Both the position numbers and the translations under genes were made by a program. Below, in pieces: positions 24,201 through 33,770 of a DNA stretch of 64,000 bases (within the stretch, counting starts at the first letter, position 1; each line of letters opens with the position of its first letter). This DNA is from Eutrigla gurnardus (Eukaryota > Chordata > Actinopteri > Perciformes > Triglidae): the NCBI GenBank assembly GCA_963514095.1, contig OY741285.1, positions 16,732,820 through 16,796,819 of the forward strand, read 5' to 3'. The notes under the pieces are model-generated. The model was not told where the DNA came from. It saw nothing but the letters and a program-made list of their open reading frames with translations, and made no database searches.

Positions 24201-26732
24201 GAGGTCAGGGCGAGCCGGCAGGACGGGCCCGGGGAAGTGTTACCGCCTCTACACGGAGAGAGCCTACAGAGACGAGATGCTGACCACCAACGTGCCCGAG
24301 ATCCAGAGAACCAACTTGGCCAGCACAGTGCTGTCCCTGAAGGTAACGCACTGACTTCCTCTAACACGTCATGCTGTAAAACAACTGCAGGGGGCCTTGT
24401 GATACGATGTATGACATTAGACAGGGTTCCCTCGGGTCAGGGAATTTGAAAGTATAATATTTCCCATACTGTATTTTTCTGTATTTCACAAGTTCAACCT
24501 CGACTTTGTGGGTGGTTGTTATGGTTACTTGGTTTTTCTGTGCTAAATAACTCAATTAAAATGTGCACTGTTCATGCAGTGCATAGCTTATGTTTTGTAC
24601 TGCAAGCTCACAAATGAATGGGTTTATAATACTTTTAATACGTTTTGTGTTGAGCAGCAAAAACAGCCAGTTTTTATCATCATTATATTTCATGGAGATT
24701 CAGCTCTTTAGTCGGTGAAAGTCAGAAAATCTGAAATGTGAATCTGAGCATTAATCATGACTTTGTTGCCCTGTTATTTTCTTTTGGACATTACCATTGT
24801 TGTCAGTGTGATTTACTTATATGTTTTCTCCACCAGGCCATGGGCATCAATGACCTCATGTCCTTTGACTTCATGGACGCTCCTCCCATGGAGACTCTGA
24901 TCACAGCCATGGAGCAGCTCTACACGCTGGGAGCTCTGGACGATGAAGGCTTACTGACGCGGCTGGGAAGAAGGGTGAGGAGAATCTTATATACTCAGTC
25001 AGATTGTTGCATTAAAACCCACGATACTGCTTCATATACCTAGAATAGGTTTGATGAGAAGTCTCTCTACACTGTATTTAATGTCCACCCGTCTCTGTGG
25101 CTCAGATGGCCGAGTTTCCTCTGGAGCCCATGTTGTGTAAGATGCTGATCATGTCCGTCCATCTGGGCTGCAGTGAGGAGATGCTCACCATCGTCTCCAT
25201 GTTGTCCGTGCAGAACATCTTTTACAGACCAAAGGTAGGTGGATCACACAGCAGTCATACTGACCACATGAGATGAGACTGACTTCTATAACATGCATGT
25301 GAAAATGTGGAACATGCTTGTGAAATAACACTCAATCAAACTGGACAAAAACCGAAATGTGATCCTTCCACTTTCAGGACAAACAGGCCCAGGCTGACCA
25401 GAAAAAGACCAAGTTCTTCCAGCTCGAGGGAGATCACCTGACCCTGCTGGCGGTCTACAACTCTTGGAAGAACAACAAGTTCTCCAACCCCTGGTGTTTT
25501 GAGAATTTCATCCAAGCCCGCTCCTTAAAGAGAGCTCAGGACATCCGCAAGCAGATGCTGAGCATCATGGACAGGTAACAATTGTTCATGCTTCAATATG
25601 TTCTAATAAGCACTAACAAAACCCCACGGTTCCTGTCTGTGCAATGTAAAGGCGTTTCAATCATATCATTTGTCTCTGTGTTTTATAGTTGAGAAATGAC
25701 TATAGATATAAAAACTACAATTTAAATCTACGTAACCCGTTTTAAGTGTAGTCTAGAAATATAAACCGTACTAAATATTCCTCAGACACAAGTTGGATGT
25801 GGTTTCTTGTGGAACGGCTACGATGCGGGTCCAGAAAGCTATCTGCAGTGGTTTCTTCAGGAACTCTGCCAGGAAGCACCCTCACGACGGGTACCGTACC
25901 CTGATTGACCAGCAGGTGGTGTACCTCCACCCCTCCAGCACTCTGTTCAACCGCCAGCCAGAATGGTGAGTTCTTATTGTGGGATACAGATTAATATCTT
26001 GTTGACAAAGTCTTGTATTCGCCTGTTGAATGAGAGTAGAAGTTGTCTGGATTAATCATTACTTTTACTAAAATTATTATAAATTTTGTCTTTATAAACT
26101 ACACAATTCATTGCAAAATGTTGACTTATTGCAGCGTCATAAATGTGAACATTTTATCATTTTTATTATATGTTAGGTTTTCCAGATAAAATTATTTAAA
26201 TCAGAAATAGTGAAACCATCACAGTCCAAAAAACAGAGTGACCAATGATTGATTACTGTGCAAATTATCTGCCATTATAGTCTTCTAGAGCCCAAGTGGC
26301 CTCTTTTTATATGGCTTCAGAAGTCAAAAAACCCAAAGATGTTCAGCATCATTGGGACAAAGAAAATAAAATCGTCCCGTTTAAGGAGCTGGAACCAGCA
26401 AATGTTTCATCAGTTTTGCTTGACAAATAGTGAATTGACTTTGGGTATAATTAGTTGCAGCCCTTAATCATCACTACTAAGTGTATTATTGTCCTCATGA
26501 CGCCTCCTGCAGGCTTGTGTACCACGAGTTGGTGCTGACAACCAAGGAGTACATGCGGGAGGTGACCACCATCGACCCTCGCTGGCTGGTGGAGTTTGCG
26601 CCAGCGTTCTATCGAGTCGGCGACCCGACGCGCCTCAGCAGGCAGAAGAGGCAACAGAAACTGGAGCCTCTCTACAACCGCTACGAGGAGCCCAACGCCT
26701 GGAGGATCTCCCGCGCCTTCAGACGCCGCTGA
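16799..26732 (+). CDS. dhx8: DEAH-box spliceosomal RNA helicase DHX8 (Prp22), downstream tandem copy B, 23 exons, 1,185 aa
   Basis: Second complete DHX8 gene. Exons: 16799-16901, 17008-17093, 17182-17248, 17341-17420, 17540-17652, 17956-18276, 18664-18808, 19144-19335, 19577-19664, 19754-19851, 21561-21708, 22130-22311, 22607-22801, 22891-23076, 23167-23377, 23501-23682, 23925-24065, 24187-24342, 24837-24974, 25106-25234, 25378-25574, 25786-25965, 26513-26732. Exon number and phases equal those of copy A. All lengths from exon 9 onward are identical; exons 1, 3, 4, 5, 6 and 8 differ by multiples of three when paired across phases. The frame is open throughout. Motifs: GETGSGKT (553-560), DEAH (650-653), SAT and QRSGRAGR (851-858, Ala to Ser relative to copy A). 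The RS region is shorter. Start chosen at ATG 16799 ([18 protein letters not shown]), homologous to copy A; an upstream in-frame extension has only a TTG. Expected role is the same as copy A. Whether it is redundant or specialised cannot be read from sequence. Confidence 0.95.
20089..20109. repeat. Poly-C run at transposon edge
   Basis: Twenty-one consecutive C at 20089-20109 lie exactly where the distal end of the Tc1-like element would be expected. They mark the broken left boundary. Confidence 0.9.
20111..21486 (-). mobile_element. Tc1/mariner-like transposon with decayed transposase, in dhx8 copy B intron 10
   Basis: On the minus strand the element starts at 21486 with CACTGCTCAAAAAAATAAAG, the terminus of a common fish Tc1-like family (recalled). 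Transposase pieces follow in different frames. The DNA-binding part (MRRFLQPTEVAHLVQLIRDG) is near 21190; FMDESRF, with the first catalytic Asp, is near 20780. QDNARPH, with the second Asp, is near 20520, and SPDLNPIDHIWD is near 20420, where the usual third acid Glu reads Asp. Frameshifts separate these blocks and the distal terminal repeat is missing, replaced by a poly-C run. The copy is therefore not autonomous. It is antisense to dhx8 and leaves the flanking splice sites intact. Confidence 0.9.
22607..24342 (+). other. dhx8: dhx8 copy B exons 13-18: DEAH helicase core
   Basis: Residues 542-898 contain every helicase motif: [48 protein letters not shown] and [14 protein letters not shown]. 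The motif VI Ala-to-Ser change also occurs in the related helicase DHX38 (family knowledge), so loss of activity is not expected. Exons 16 and 18 are nearly identical in DNA to copy A, while exon 17 between them is much more diverged. Confidence 0.94.
24837..26732 (+). other. dhx8: dhx8 copy B exons 19-23: C-terminal region
   Basis: Residues 899-1185, same exon lengths as copy A (138, 129, 197, 180, 220). Exon 19 and the first 86 bases of exon 20 are almost identical to copy A; the rest diverges (for example 'QVVYLHPSSTLFN' against '[13 protein letters not shown]'). It ends [11 protein letters not shown] with TGA at 26730-26732. Confidence 0.94.
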
Positions 26733-26800
26733 AGCTCTCAGTCAGCAGAGACTTTCCCCCGGACGAATTCTAATTAAAACCTCAATTCATTGTATTTCAC
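26733..26800 (+). other. dhx8: dhx8 copy B short 3' UTR
   Basis: ATTAAA at 26773-26778 is the first plausible polyadenylation signal, only about 40 bases after the stop. That suggests a very short 3' UTR, unlike copy A. A longer transcript ending in the AT-rich DNA up to about 26940 is possible. Confidence 0.4.
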
Positions 26801-26949
26801 AATATTTAAGCTTCTTCATTCATATTGCCTTGCCTCTGCATTGATGGCTATGTCGTCTTAAACTGTTCAGTGATTTCAATTTTGTGAATTCTGTGAAATT
26901 CAACATATATTGTAAAAAGATGTAAATATAAATATATATGATCTTTTTT

Positions 26950-28170
26950 GTTCCGTACGCCGCCTACTGAGCCGATCCCAGCTGTCATTGGGTGAAGGCA
27001 GGGTTCACCTGGACAGGTAACCAGTCCATCACAGGGCTGACATGTAGAGACAGACGGGTAACCAGACAGGACTGACATGTAGAGACAGACAGGTAACCAG
27101 TCTATCAAAGGACCGACATGTAGAGACAGACAGGTAACCAGTCTATCACAGGGCTGACATGTAGAGACAGACAGGTAACCAGTCTATCACAGGACCGACA
27201 TGTAGAGACAGACAGGTAACCAGTCTATCACAGGACCGACATGTAGAGACAGACAGATAACCAGTCTATCACAGGGAGACATGTAGAGACAGACAGGTAA
27301 CCAGTCTATCACAGGACCGACATGTAGAGACAGACAGGTAACCAGTCTATCACAGGGCCGACATGTAGAGACAGACAGGTAACCAGTCTATCACAGGACC
27401 GACATGTAGAGACAGAAAGGTAACCAGTCTATCACAGGACCAACATGTAGAGACAGACAGGTAACCAGTCTATCACAGGGAGACATGTAGAGACAGACAG
27501 GTAACCAGTCTATCACAGGACCGACATGTAGAGACAGACAGGTAACCAGTCTATCACAGGACCGACATGTAGAGACAGACAGGTAACCTGTCTATCACAG
27601 GGCCGACATGTAGAGACAGACAGGTAACCAGTCTATCACAGTACCGACATGTAGAGACAGACAGGTAACCTGTCTATCACAGGGCCGACATGTAGAGACA
27701 GACAGGTAACCAGACAGGACTGACATGTAGAGACAGACAGGTAACCAGACAGGACTGACATGTAGAGACAGACAGGTAACCAGTCTATCACAGGGCTGAC
27801 ATGTAGAGACAGACAGGTAACCAGTCTATCACAGGGAGACATGTAGAGACAGACAGGTAACAAGTCTATCACAGGGCCGACATGTAGAGACAGACAGGAC
27901 TGACATGTAGAGACAGAGAGGTAACCAGTCTATCACAGGACTGACATGTAGAGACAGACAGGTAACCAGTCTATCACAGGGAGACATGTAGAGACAGACA
28001 GGTCCATCCTGCATGTCTTTGGACTGTGGGAGGAAGCCGGAGAACCCGGAGAGAACCCACACTCACGTGGGGAGAACATGCACACTCCACACAGGATTTA
28101 TTGGAATTGAACCCGGGACCTTCTTGCTGTGAGGCGACAGTGCTACCCACTACACCACCGTGCAGCCCCC
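26950..28170. repeat. Dispersed teleost repeat expanded by an internal minisatellite
   Basis: The flanks belong to one dispersed fish repeat that I recognise but cannot name with confidence. Before the array: 'CGCCTACTGAGCCGATCCCAG' to 'CACCTGGACAGGTAACCAGTC'-like sequence. After it: 'TGTCTTTGGACTGTGGGAGG' to 'TGAGGCGACAGTGCTACCC' and 'CACCACCGTGCAGCCCC'. Normally these blocks lie close together; here about 1 kb of minisatellite (26998-28003) separates them. Confidence 0.6.
26998..28003. repeat. 40/41-bp minisatellite, about 25 units
   Basis: The block GACATGTAGAGACAGACAGG recurs about 25 times, with usual spacing 40-41 bases and shorter 35-base (27723, 27758) and 23-base (27903) variants. 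Unit variants are interspersed rather than clustered. Open frames across it (repeating LPVCLYMS on the minus strand) are artefacts of the period, not genes. Confidence 0.95.
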
Positions 28171-28244
28171 TATTCTTTTTTGTTGTGATAAACATTGGAT
28201 GCAGTTTTCTGTCTGCTGCCTCTTCATTTTCAGTGCCGGGGTAG

Positions 28245-28680
28245 CATCTTTTCTCAACATACTATGATTCCTTTTGTCACATTCTATACTGTGACTTTTT
28301 TCAATTCAATTTTATTTATAGTGTCACAACAGAAGTTATCTCAGGACACTATTTTTTCAAATACTATGCTATGACTTTTCATGACTTTTTTGAAAAATTT
28401 GACTACTGCTACTACTTTGACTTTTTCAACATTCTATACTATGAGTTTTGTAATGGGTTCAGAAGTTATCTCAACACTATTTTTCGAAATACTATGCTAT
28501 GACTGTTTTCGAAAAGTTAGACTGTTTACATGACTATTTTTTGACACTGACGTTTTTCAATGTACTAGTAGTTTTTTCGACATACGATAATATGACTTTT
28601 TTCGACTTTATTGACACTATACAATGACCTCTTTATACAATGCTGTTTATTGTCATACTATACTATGTCTAGTATGTCAA
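28245..28680. repeat. Diverged satellite units in inverted orientation, left flank
   Basis: Degenerate units read CATACTATGCTATGACTTTT and similar, the reverse complement of the main array that follows. A short block typical of a fish retroelement tail (TCAATTCAATTTTATTTATA at about 28303-28322, then 'AGAAGTTATCTCAGGACACT') is embedded, and part of it recurs 130 bases later at 28461. Confidence 0.65.
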
Positions 28681-31600
28681 ATATGGCATAGTATAGTAAT
28701 GTCGAAAAATAGTCATGTAAACAGTTGTAGTCTAGTATGTCAATTAAAAGTCATAGTATAGTATGTGGAAAAAATCCATGGCAAAAGTCATAGTAGAATG
28801 TGTCAATAAAAAAATCACAGTATAGTATGTCGAAAATAGTCAAGGTGCATGTCGAAAAATAGCCATGTAAACAGTTGTAGTCTAGTATGTCAATTAAAAG
28901 TCATAGTATAGTATGTGGAAAAAATCCATGGCAAAAGTCATAGTAGAATGTGTCAATAAAAAAATCACAGTATAGTATGTCGAAAATAGTCAAGGTGCAT
29001 GTCGAAAAATAGCCATGTAAACAGTGTGATTTGTCGAAAGAGTCATAAAAACTCAGTATAGTATGTCAATAAAAAGTCAGTATAGTGTGTCAATAAAAAG
29101 CCATAGTATAGTGTGTCAATACAAAGTTATAGTATAGTATGTCAATAAACTCATAGTTTAGTATGGCAATAAAAAAAGTTATAGTATGTCAATAAAGTAA
29201 TAGTATAATAGTATGTCAATAAAAAGTCACAGTATAGTATGTCAATAAAAAGTCATAGTATAGTATGTCAATAAAAAGTCATAGTATAGTATGTCAATAA
29301 AAAGTCAGAGTATAGTATAGTATGTCAATAAAGTCATAGTAGTGTGTCAATACAAAGTTATAGTATAATATGTCAATAAACTCATAGTTTAGTATGGCAA
29401 TAAAAAGTTATAGTATGTCAATAAAAAGTCATAGTATAGTGTGTCAATAAAAAGTCATAGTATAGTGTGTAAATAAAAGGTCATAGTATAGTATGTCAAT
29501 AAAGTAATAGTATAATAGTATGTCAATAAAAAGTCACAGTATAGTATGTCAATAAAAAGTCATAGTATAGTATGTCACTAAAAAGTCATAGTATAGTATG
29601 TCAATAAAAAGTCATAGTATAGTATGTCAATAAAAAGTCATAGTATAGTATAGTATGTAAATAAAGTCATAGTAGTGTGTCAATAAAAAGTCATAGTATA
29701 GTGTGTCAATAAAAAGTCATAGTAGTGTGTCAATAAAAAGTCATAGTATAGTATGTCAATAAAAAGTCATAGTAGTGTGTCAATAAAGTCATAGTATAGT
29801 GTGTCAATAAAAAGTCATAGTAGTGTGTCAATAAAGTCATAGTATAGTATGTCAATAAAAAGTCAGAGTATAGTAAGTCAATAAAAAGTCATAGTATAGT
29901 ATGTCACTAAAAAGTCATAGTAGCTATAGTATGTCAATAAAAAGTAATAGTATAGTATGTCAATAAAAAGTCATAGTATAGTGTGTCAATAAAAAGTCAT
30001 AGTATAGTATGTCAATAAAGTAATAGTATAATAGTATGTCAATAAAAAGTCACAGTATAGTATGTCAATAAAAAGTCATAGTATAGTATGTCAATAAAAA
30101 GTCATAGTATAGTATGTCAATAAAAAGTCATAGTATAGTATAGTATGTCAATAAAGTCATAGTAGTGTGTCAATAAAAAGTCATAGTTTAGTGTGTCAAT
30201 AAAAAGTCATAGTATAGTATGTCACTAAAAGTCATAGTATAGTATGTCAATAAAAAGTCATAGTAGTGTGTCAATAAAGTCATAGTATAGTATGTAACTA
30301 AAAAGTCATAGTATAGTATGTCAATAAAAAGTTAGAGTATAGTAAGTCAATAAAGTCATAGTAGTGTGTCAATAAAAAGTCATAGTATAGTATAGTATGT
30401 CAATAAAGTCATAGTAGTGTGTCAATTAAAAGTCATAGTATAGTATGTCAATAAAGTCATAGTATAATAGTATGTCAATAAAATGTCACAGTATAGTATG
30501 TCAATAAAAAGTCATAGTATAGTATGTCACTAAAAAGTCATAGTATAGTATAGTATGTCAATAAAGTCATAGTATAGTATGTCAATTAAAAAGTCACAGT
30601 ATAGTATGTCAATAAAGAGTCATAGTATAGTATGTCACTAAAAAGTCACAGTATAGTATGTCAATAAAAAGTCATAGTATAGTATGTCACTAAAAAGTCA
30701 TAGTAGTGTGTCAATAAAAAAATCATAGTATAGTATGTCAATAAAAAGTCATTGTAGTGTGTCAATAAAAAGACATAGTATAGTGTGTAAATAAAAAGTC
30801 ATAGTATAGTGTGTCAATAAAAAGTTATAGTAGTATGTCAATAAAAAGTCATAGTATAGTATAGTATGTCAATAAGTCATAGTAGTGTGTCAATAAAAAG
30901 TCATAGTATAGTATAGTATGTCAATAAAGTCATAGTAGTGTGTCAATAAAAAGTCATAGTTTAGTGTGTCAATAAAAAGTCATAGTATAGTATGTCAATA
31001 AAAAGTCATAGTAGTTTGTCAATAAAAAGTCATAGTATAGTGTGTAAATAAAAAGTCATAGTATAGTGTGTCAATAACAAGTTATAGTAGTATGTCAATA
31101 AAGTCATAGTATAGTATGTAACTAAAAAGTCATAGTATAGTATGTCAATAAAAAGTCATAGTATAGTATAGTATGTCAATAAAGTCATAGTAGTGTGTCA
31201 ATAAAAAGTCATAGTATAGTATGTCAATAAAGTCATAGTATAATAGTATGTCAATAAAATGTCACAGTATAGTATGTCAATAAAAAGTCATAGTATAGTA
31301 TGTCACTAAAAAGTCATAGTAGTGTCAAAAAAATAGTATAGTATGTCAATAAAAAGTCATAGTATAGTATGTCAATAAAAAGTCATAGTATAGTATAGTA
31401 TGTCAATAAGTCATAGTAGTGTGTCAATAAAAAGTCATAGTATAGTATAGTATGTCAATAAAGTCATAGTAGTGTGTCAATAAAAAGTCATAGTTTAGTG
31501 TGTCAATAAAAAGTCATAGTATAGTATGTAACTAAAAAGTCATAGTATAGTATGTCAATAAAAAGTTAGAGTATAGTAAGTCAATAAAGTCATAGTAGTG

Positions 31601-32150
31601 TGTCAATAAAAAGTCATAGTATAGTATAGTATGTCAATAAAGTCATAGTAGTGTGTCAATAAAAAGTCATAGTATAGTATGTCAATAAAGTCATAGTATA
31701 ATAGTATGTCAATAAAATGTCACAGTATAGTATGTCAATAAAAAGTCATAGTATAGTATGTCACTAAAAAGTCATAGTATAGTATAGTATGTCAATAAAG
31801 TCATAGTATAGTATGTCAATTAAAAAGTCACAGTATAGTATGTCAATAAAGAGTCATAGTATAGTATGTCACTAAAAAGTCACAGTATAGTATGTCAATA
31901 AAAAGTCATAGTATAGTATGTCACTAAAAAGTCATAGTAGTGTGTCATTAAAAAAATCATAGTATAGTATGTCAATAAAAAGTCATTGTAGTGTGTCAAT
32001 AAAAAGACATAGTATAGTGTGTAAATAAAAAGTCATAGTATAGTGTGTCAATAAAAAGTTATAGTAGTATGTCAATAAAAAGTCATAGTATAGTATGTCA
32101 ATAAAAAGTCATAGTATAGTATGTCAATAAAAAGTCATAGTAGTGTGCCA
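28681..32150. repeat. AT-rich 26-bp satellite array with higher-order repeats, about 3.5 kb
   Basis: The base unit is about 26 bases, AGTCATAGTATAGTATGTCA followed by ATAAAA, with length variants from added or lost TAGTA steps. Over 100 units lie in one orientation. A 150-bp higher-order unit repeats at 28701, 28851 and 29001. A segment starting at 30291 recurs at 31525 (offset 1,234 bases) for about 570 bases with almost no change. No gene lies inside. Confidence 0.95.
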
Positions 32151-32156
32151 ATCAGG

Positions 32157-32182
32157 TGCCAGTCACACACCTGTGACTGGCA
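32157..32182. repeat. Perfect 10-bp inverted repeat at the array edge
   Basis: TGCCAGTCAC (32157-32166) and GTGACTGGCA (32173-32182) are exact inverted copies with a six-base spacer. They sit just where the satellite ends, and are possibly a transposon terminus or hairpin. Confidence 0.7.
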
Positions 32183-32457
32183 TACACCTGCCAGCACTTG
32201 AAGCTCAAAATGAGAGTGAATACCAACAGAAGAATATTGCAGGGGATTTTGGCACATTTACACCGCTACCCACACGGTTAGCTGTGTTGCTCATTCCATG
32301 AATGCATGATCCTTACAAGTTGTACCTCGTTGTAAAGGTGACTACTCAGGCTTTCCAACAATATAAAATACAATACCAATAGGTATTATTAAAGGGGAGG
32401 AATAATCGGCCGAAAATAACCCTTCCAAACTTTTTTTAAGGAGTTTATTATTACCAT

Positions 32458-33020
32458 CAGTGATGGGAATAACGGCGTTATAAGTAACAGCGTTAGTACT
32501 GTTACGGGACATAAGAGACTTCTTTAGAAGTCAAAGTGTAAATTACTCAAAGAAATGCGTTACACCCATCCTGCAACACCTTCACTGGCTCCCAATAAAG
32601 CAGCATATCCACTTCAAGATCATCATCATTTACAAAGCTCTCAATAATCTGATAAATTAACAAGCATAATTTAATTTGGCTTAGTTGTGACCCGTTGAGG
32701 TGCAATAAATATCAAAAGTTCCAAAAGATATATTGTGTTATATTTATCAATCCACTCTATAAGCATAGTAATTATAATATCTCCAATAAAATTGTTTAGA
32801 TTTGTGCACTGTGGATTTCTGCTTGTAATGTATTGAGTATCCATTTCATTATAATACTCAGATTTATCATAAATAATTGAACACATAGAGGGATGGAGAT
32901 GGGTACCAAATTATTTGACACATCAGTATTTAAAAATTATTTGAAAGTAACGCAATAGTTACTTTCCAAAGTAACTAGTTACTTTTAGAATTTGTAACTC
33001 AGTAACTACTTTCAGACTGT
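32458..33020. mobile_element. hAT-type MITE-like sequence with nested LINE fragment
   Basis: The left part starts CAGTGATGGGAATAACGGCG and the right part (32946-33012) reads AGTAACGCAATAGTTACTTT and 'TTTGTAACTCAGTAACTAC'. Both are typical of fish hAT-like elements rich in GTAAC/GTTAC steps (recalled). The inner portion is replaced by unrelated sequence including a LINE piece at 32580-32656. Exact termini are uncertain. Confidence 0.45.
32580..32656 (+). mobile_element. Non-LTR retrotransposon (LINE) reverse transcriptase C-terminal fragment
   Basis: In one frame the DNA reads LHWLPIKQHIHFKIIIIYKA then LNNL. This is the hallmark tail of L2/CR1/Rex-like fish LINE polymerases ('LHWLPV..RI.FKI...YKALN'). 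The piece is about 25 codons, interrupted right after by stops, so it is a dead fragment. Confidence 0.75.
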
Positions 33021-33099
33021 GCAGAGATTACCATATACTGTAGGTGTAGGATTCTTTCCACCTATCTTGATGATGATACTCGGCAATCACTTTTCTATG

Positions 33100-33330
33100 A
33101 TTGTGTTCGACATTCTACACTATTACTGTTAATTTTATTTTTTTATGTATACACTATAGTGTGAATTTTCATTACTTGGTTCGACATACCACATTATGAA
33201 CTTTTGTGACTTTTTATGGCATACTATACTTTTACTTCTGTGACATTTTAACAAACTCTACATTTCTGACATAGTACAACTTTTTGCCATTGCTATGGCA
33301 TATTATACTACGAATTCTGTATGACATTTT
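33100..33330. repeat. Diverged satellite units in inverted orientation, right flank
   Basis: Motifs such as CGACATTCTACACTATTACT, 'GACATACCACATTATGAAC' and 'GGCATACTATACTTTTAC' are degenerate reverse-complement versions of the main array unit. The forward array is therefore bordered on both sides by units in the opposite orientation. Confidence 0.55.
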
Positions 33331-33514
33331 TATGGGACACCACTGACGTGTCTGAAGGTTCATTAAAAGCTTTGTTGTAGGCAACTGGACTTGTTTTGTA
33401 TCGTCATATACCTACTACATCTTCTGGCATAAAAAAGTTAAAAGAATACCTGTGGCTCCTAACACAAAACACAAAAGAATTGTCTGGACTTCTCATTGGG
33501 TATTATTATGGGTA

Positions 33515-33520
33515 TTTATT
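33515..33520 (-). terminator. etv4: etv4 candidate polyadenylation signal
   Basis: AATAAA on the minus strand (TTTATT on plus), 251 bases past the etv4 stop codon. This would give a short 3' UTR. Other signals further left cannot be excluded. Confidence 0.4.
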
Positions 33521-33770
33521 ACGCAATATCTTCAACCACAATCATGTTTATGGATTGAATAGGCCTCAGATGTGAGAGGAATGCAGCTCTTAAAAACAAA
33601 AAATCCCTAATGAGATTAATTTAAAACAAAAACACCATAGCCTTATATACAAGTGGATGGGGTGGGCGTGTGCAAGAGGTGCATGGGATTTCAGGGTGTG
33701 TATGATGATGGGTCAGTACAACAGGAAGATTTATGAAGATGGGGAGGAAGGAGGGGGGCGGGGGCTGGCT

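Noticed and set aside
26998..28003. Regular ~41-bp repeats resembling a CRISPR array
   Set aside because: The whole unit repeats, with no unique spacers, and the setting is an animal genome with introns. It is a minisatellite.
27636..28195. Minus-strand frames with repeating LPVCLYMS
   Set aside because: They follow exactly the minisatellite period and have no other content.
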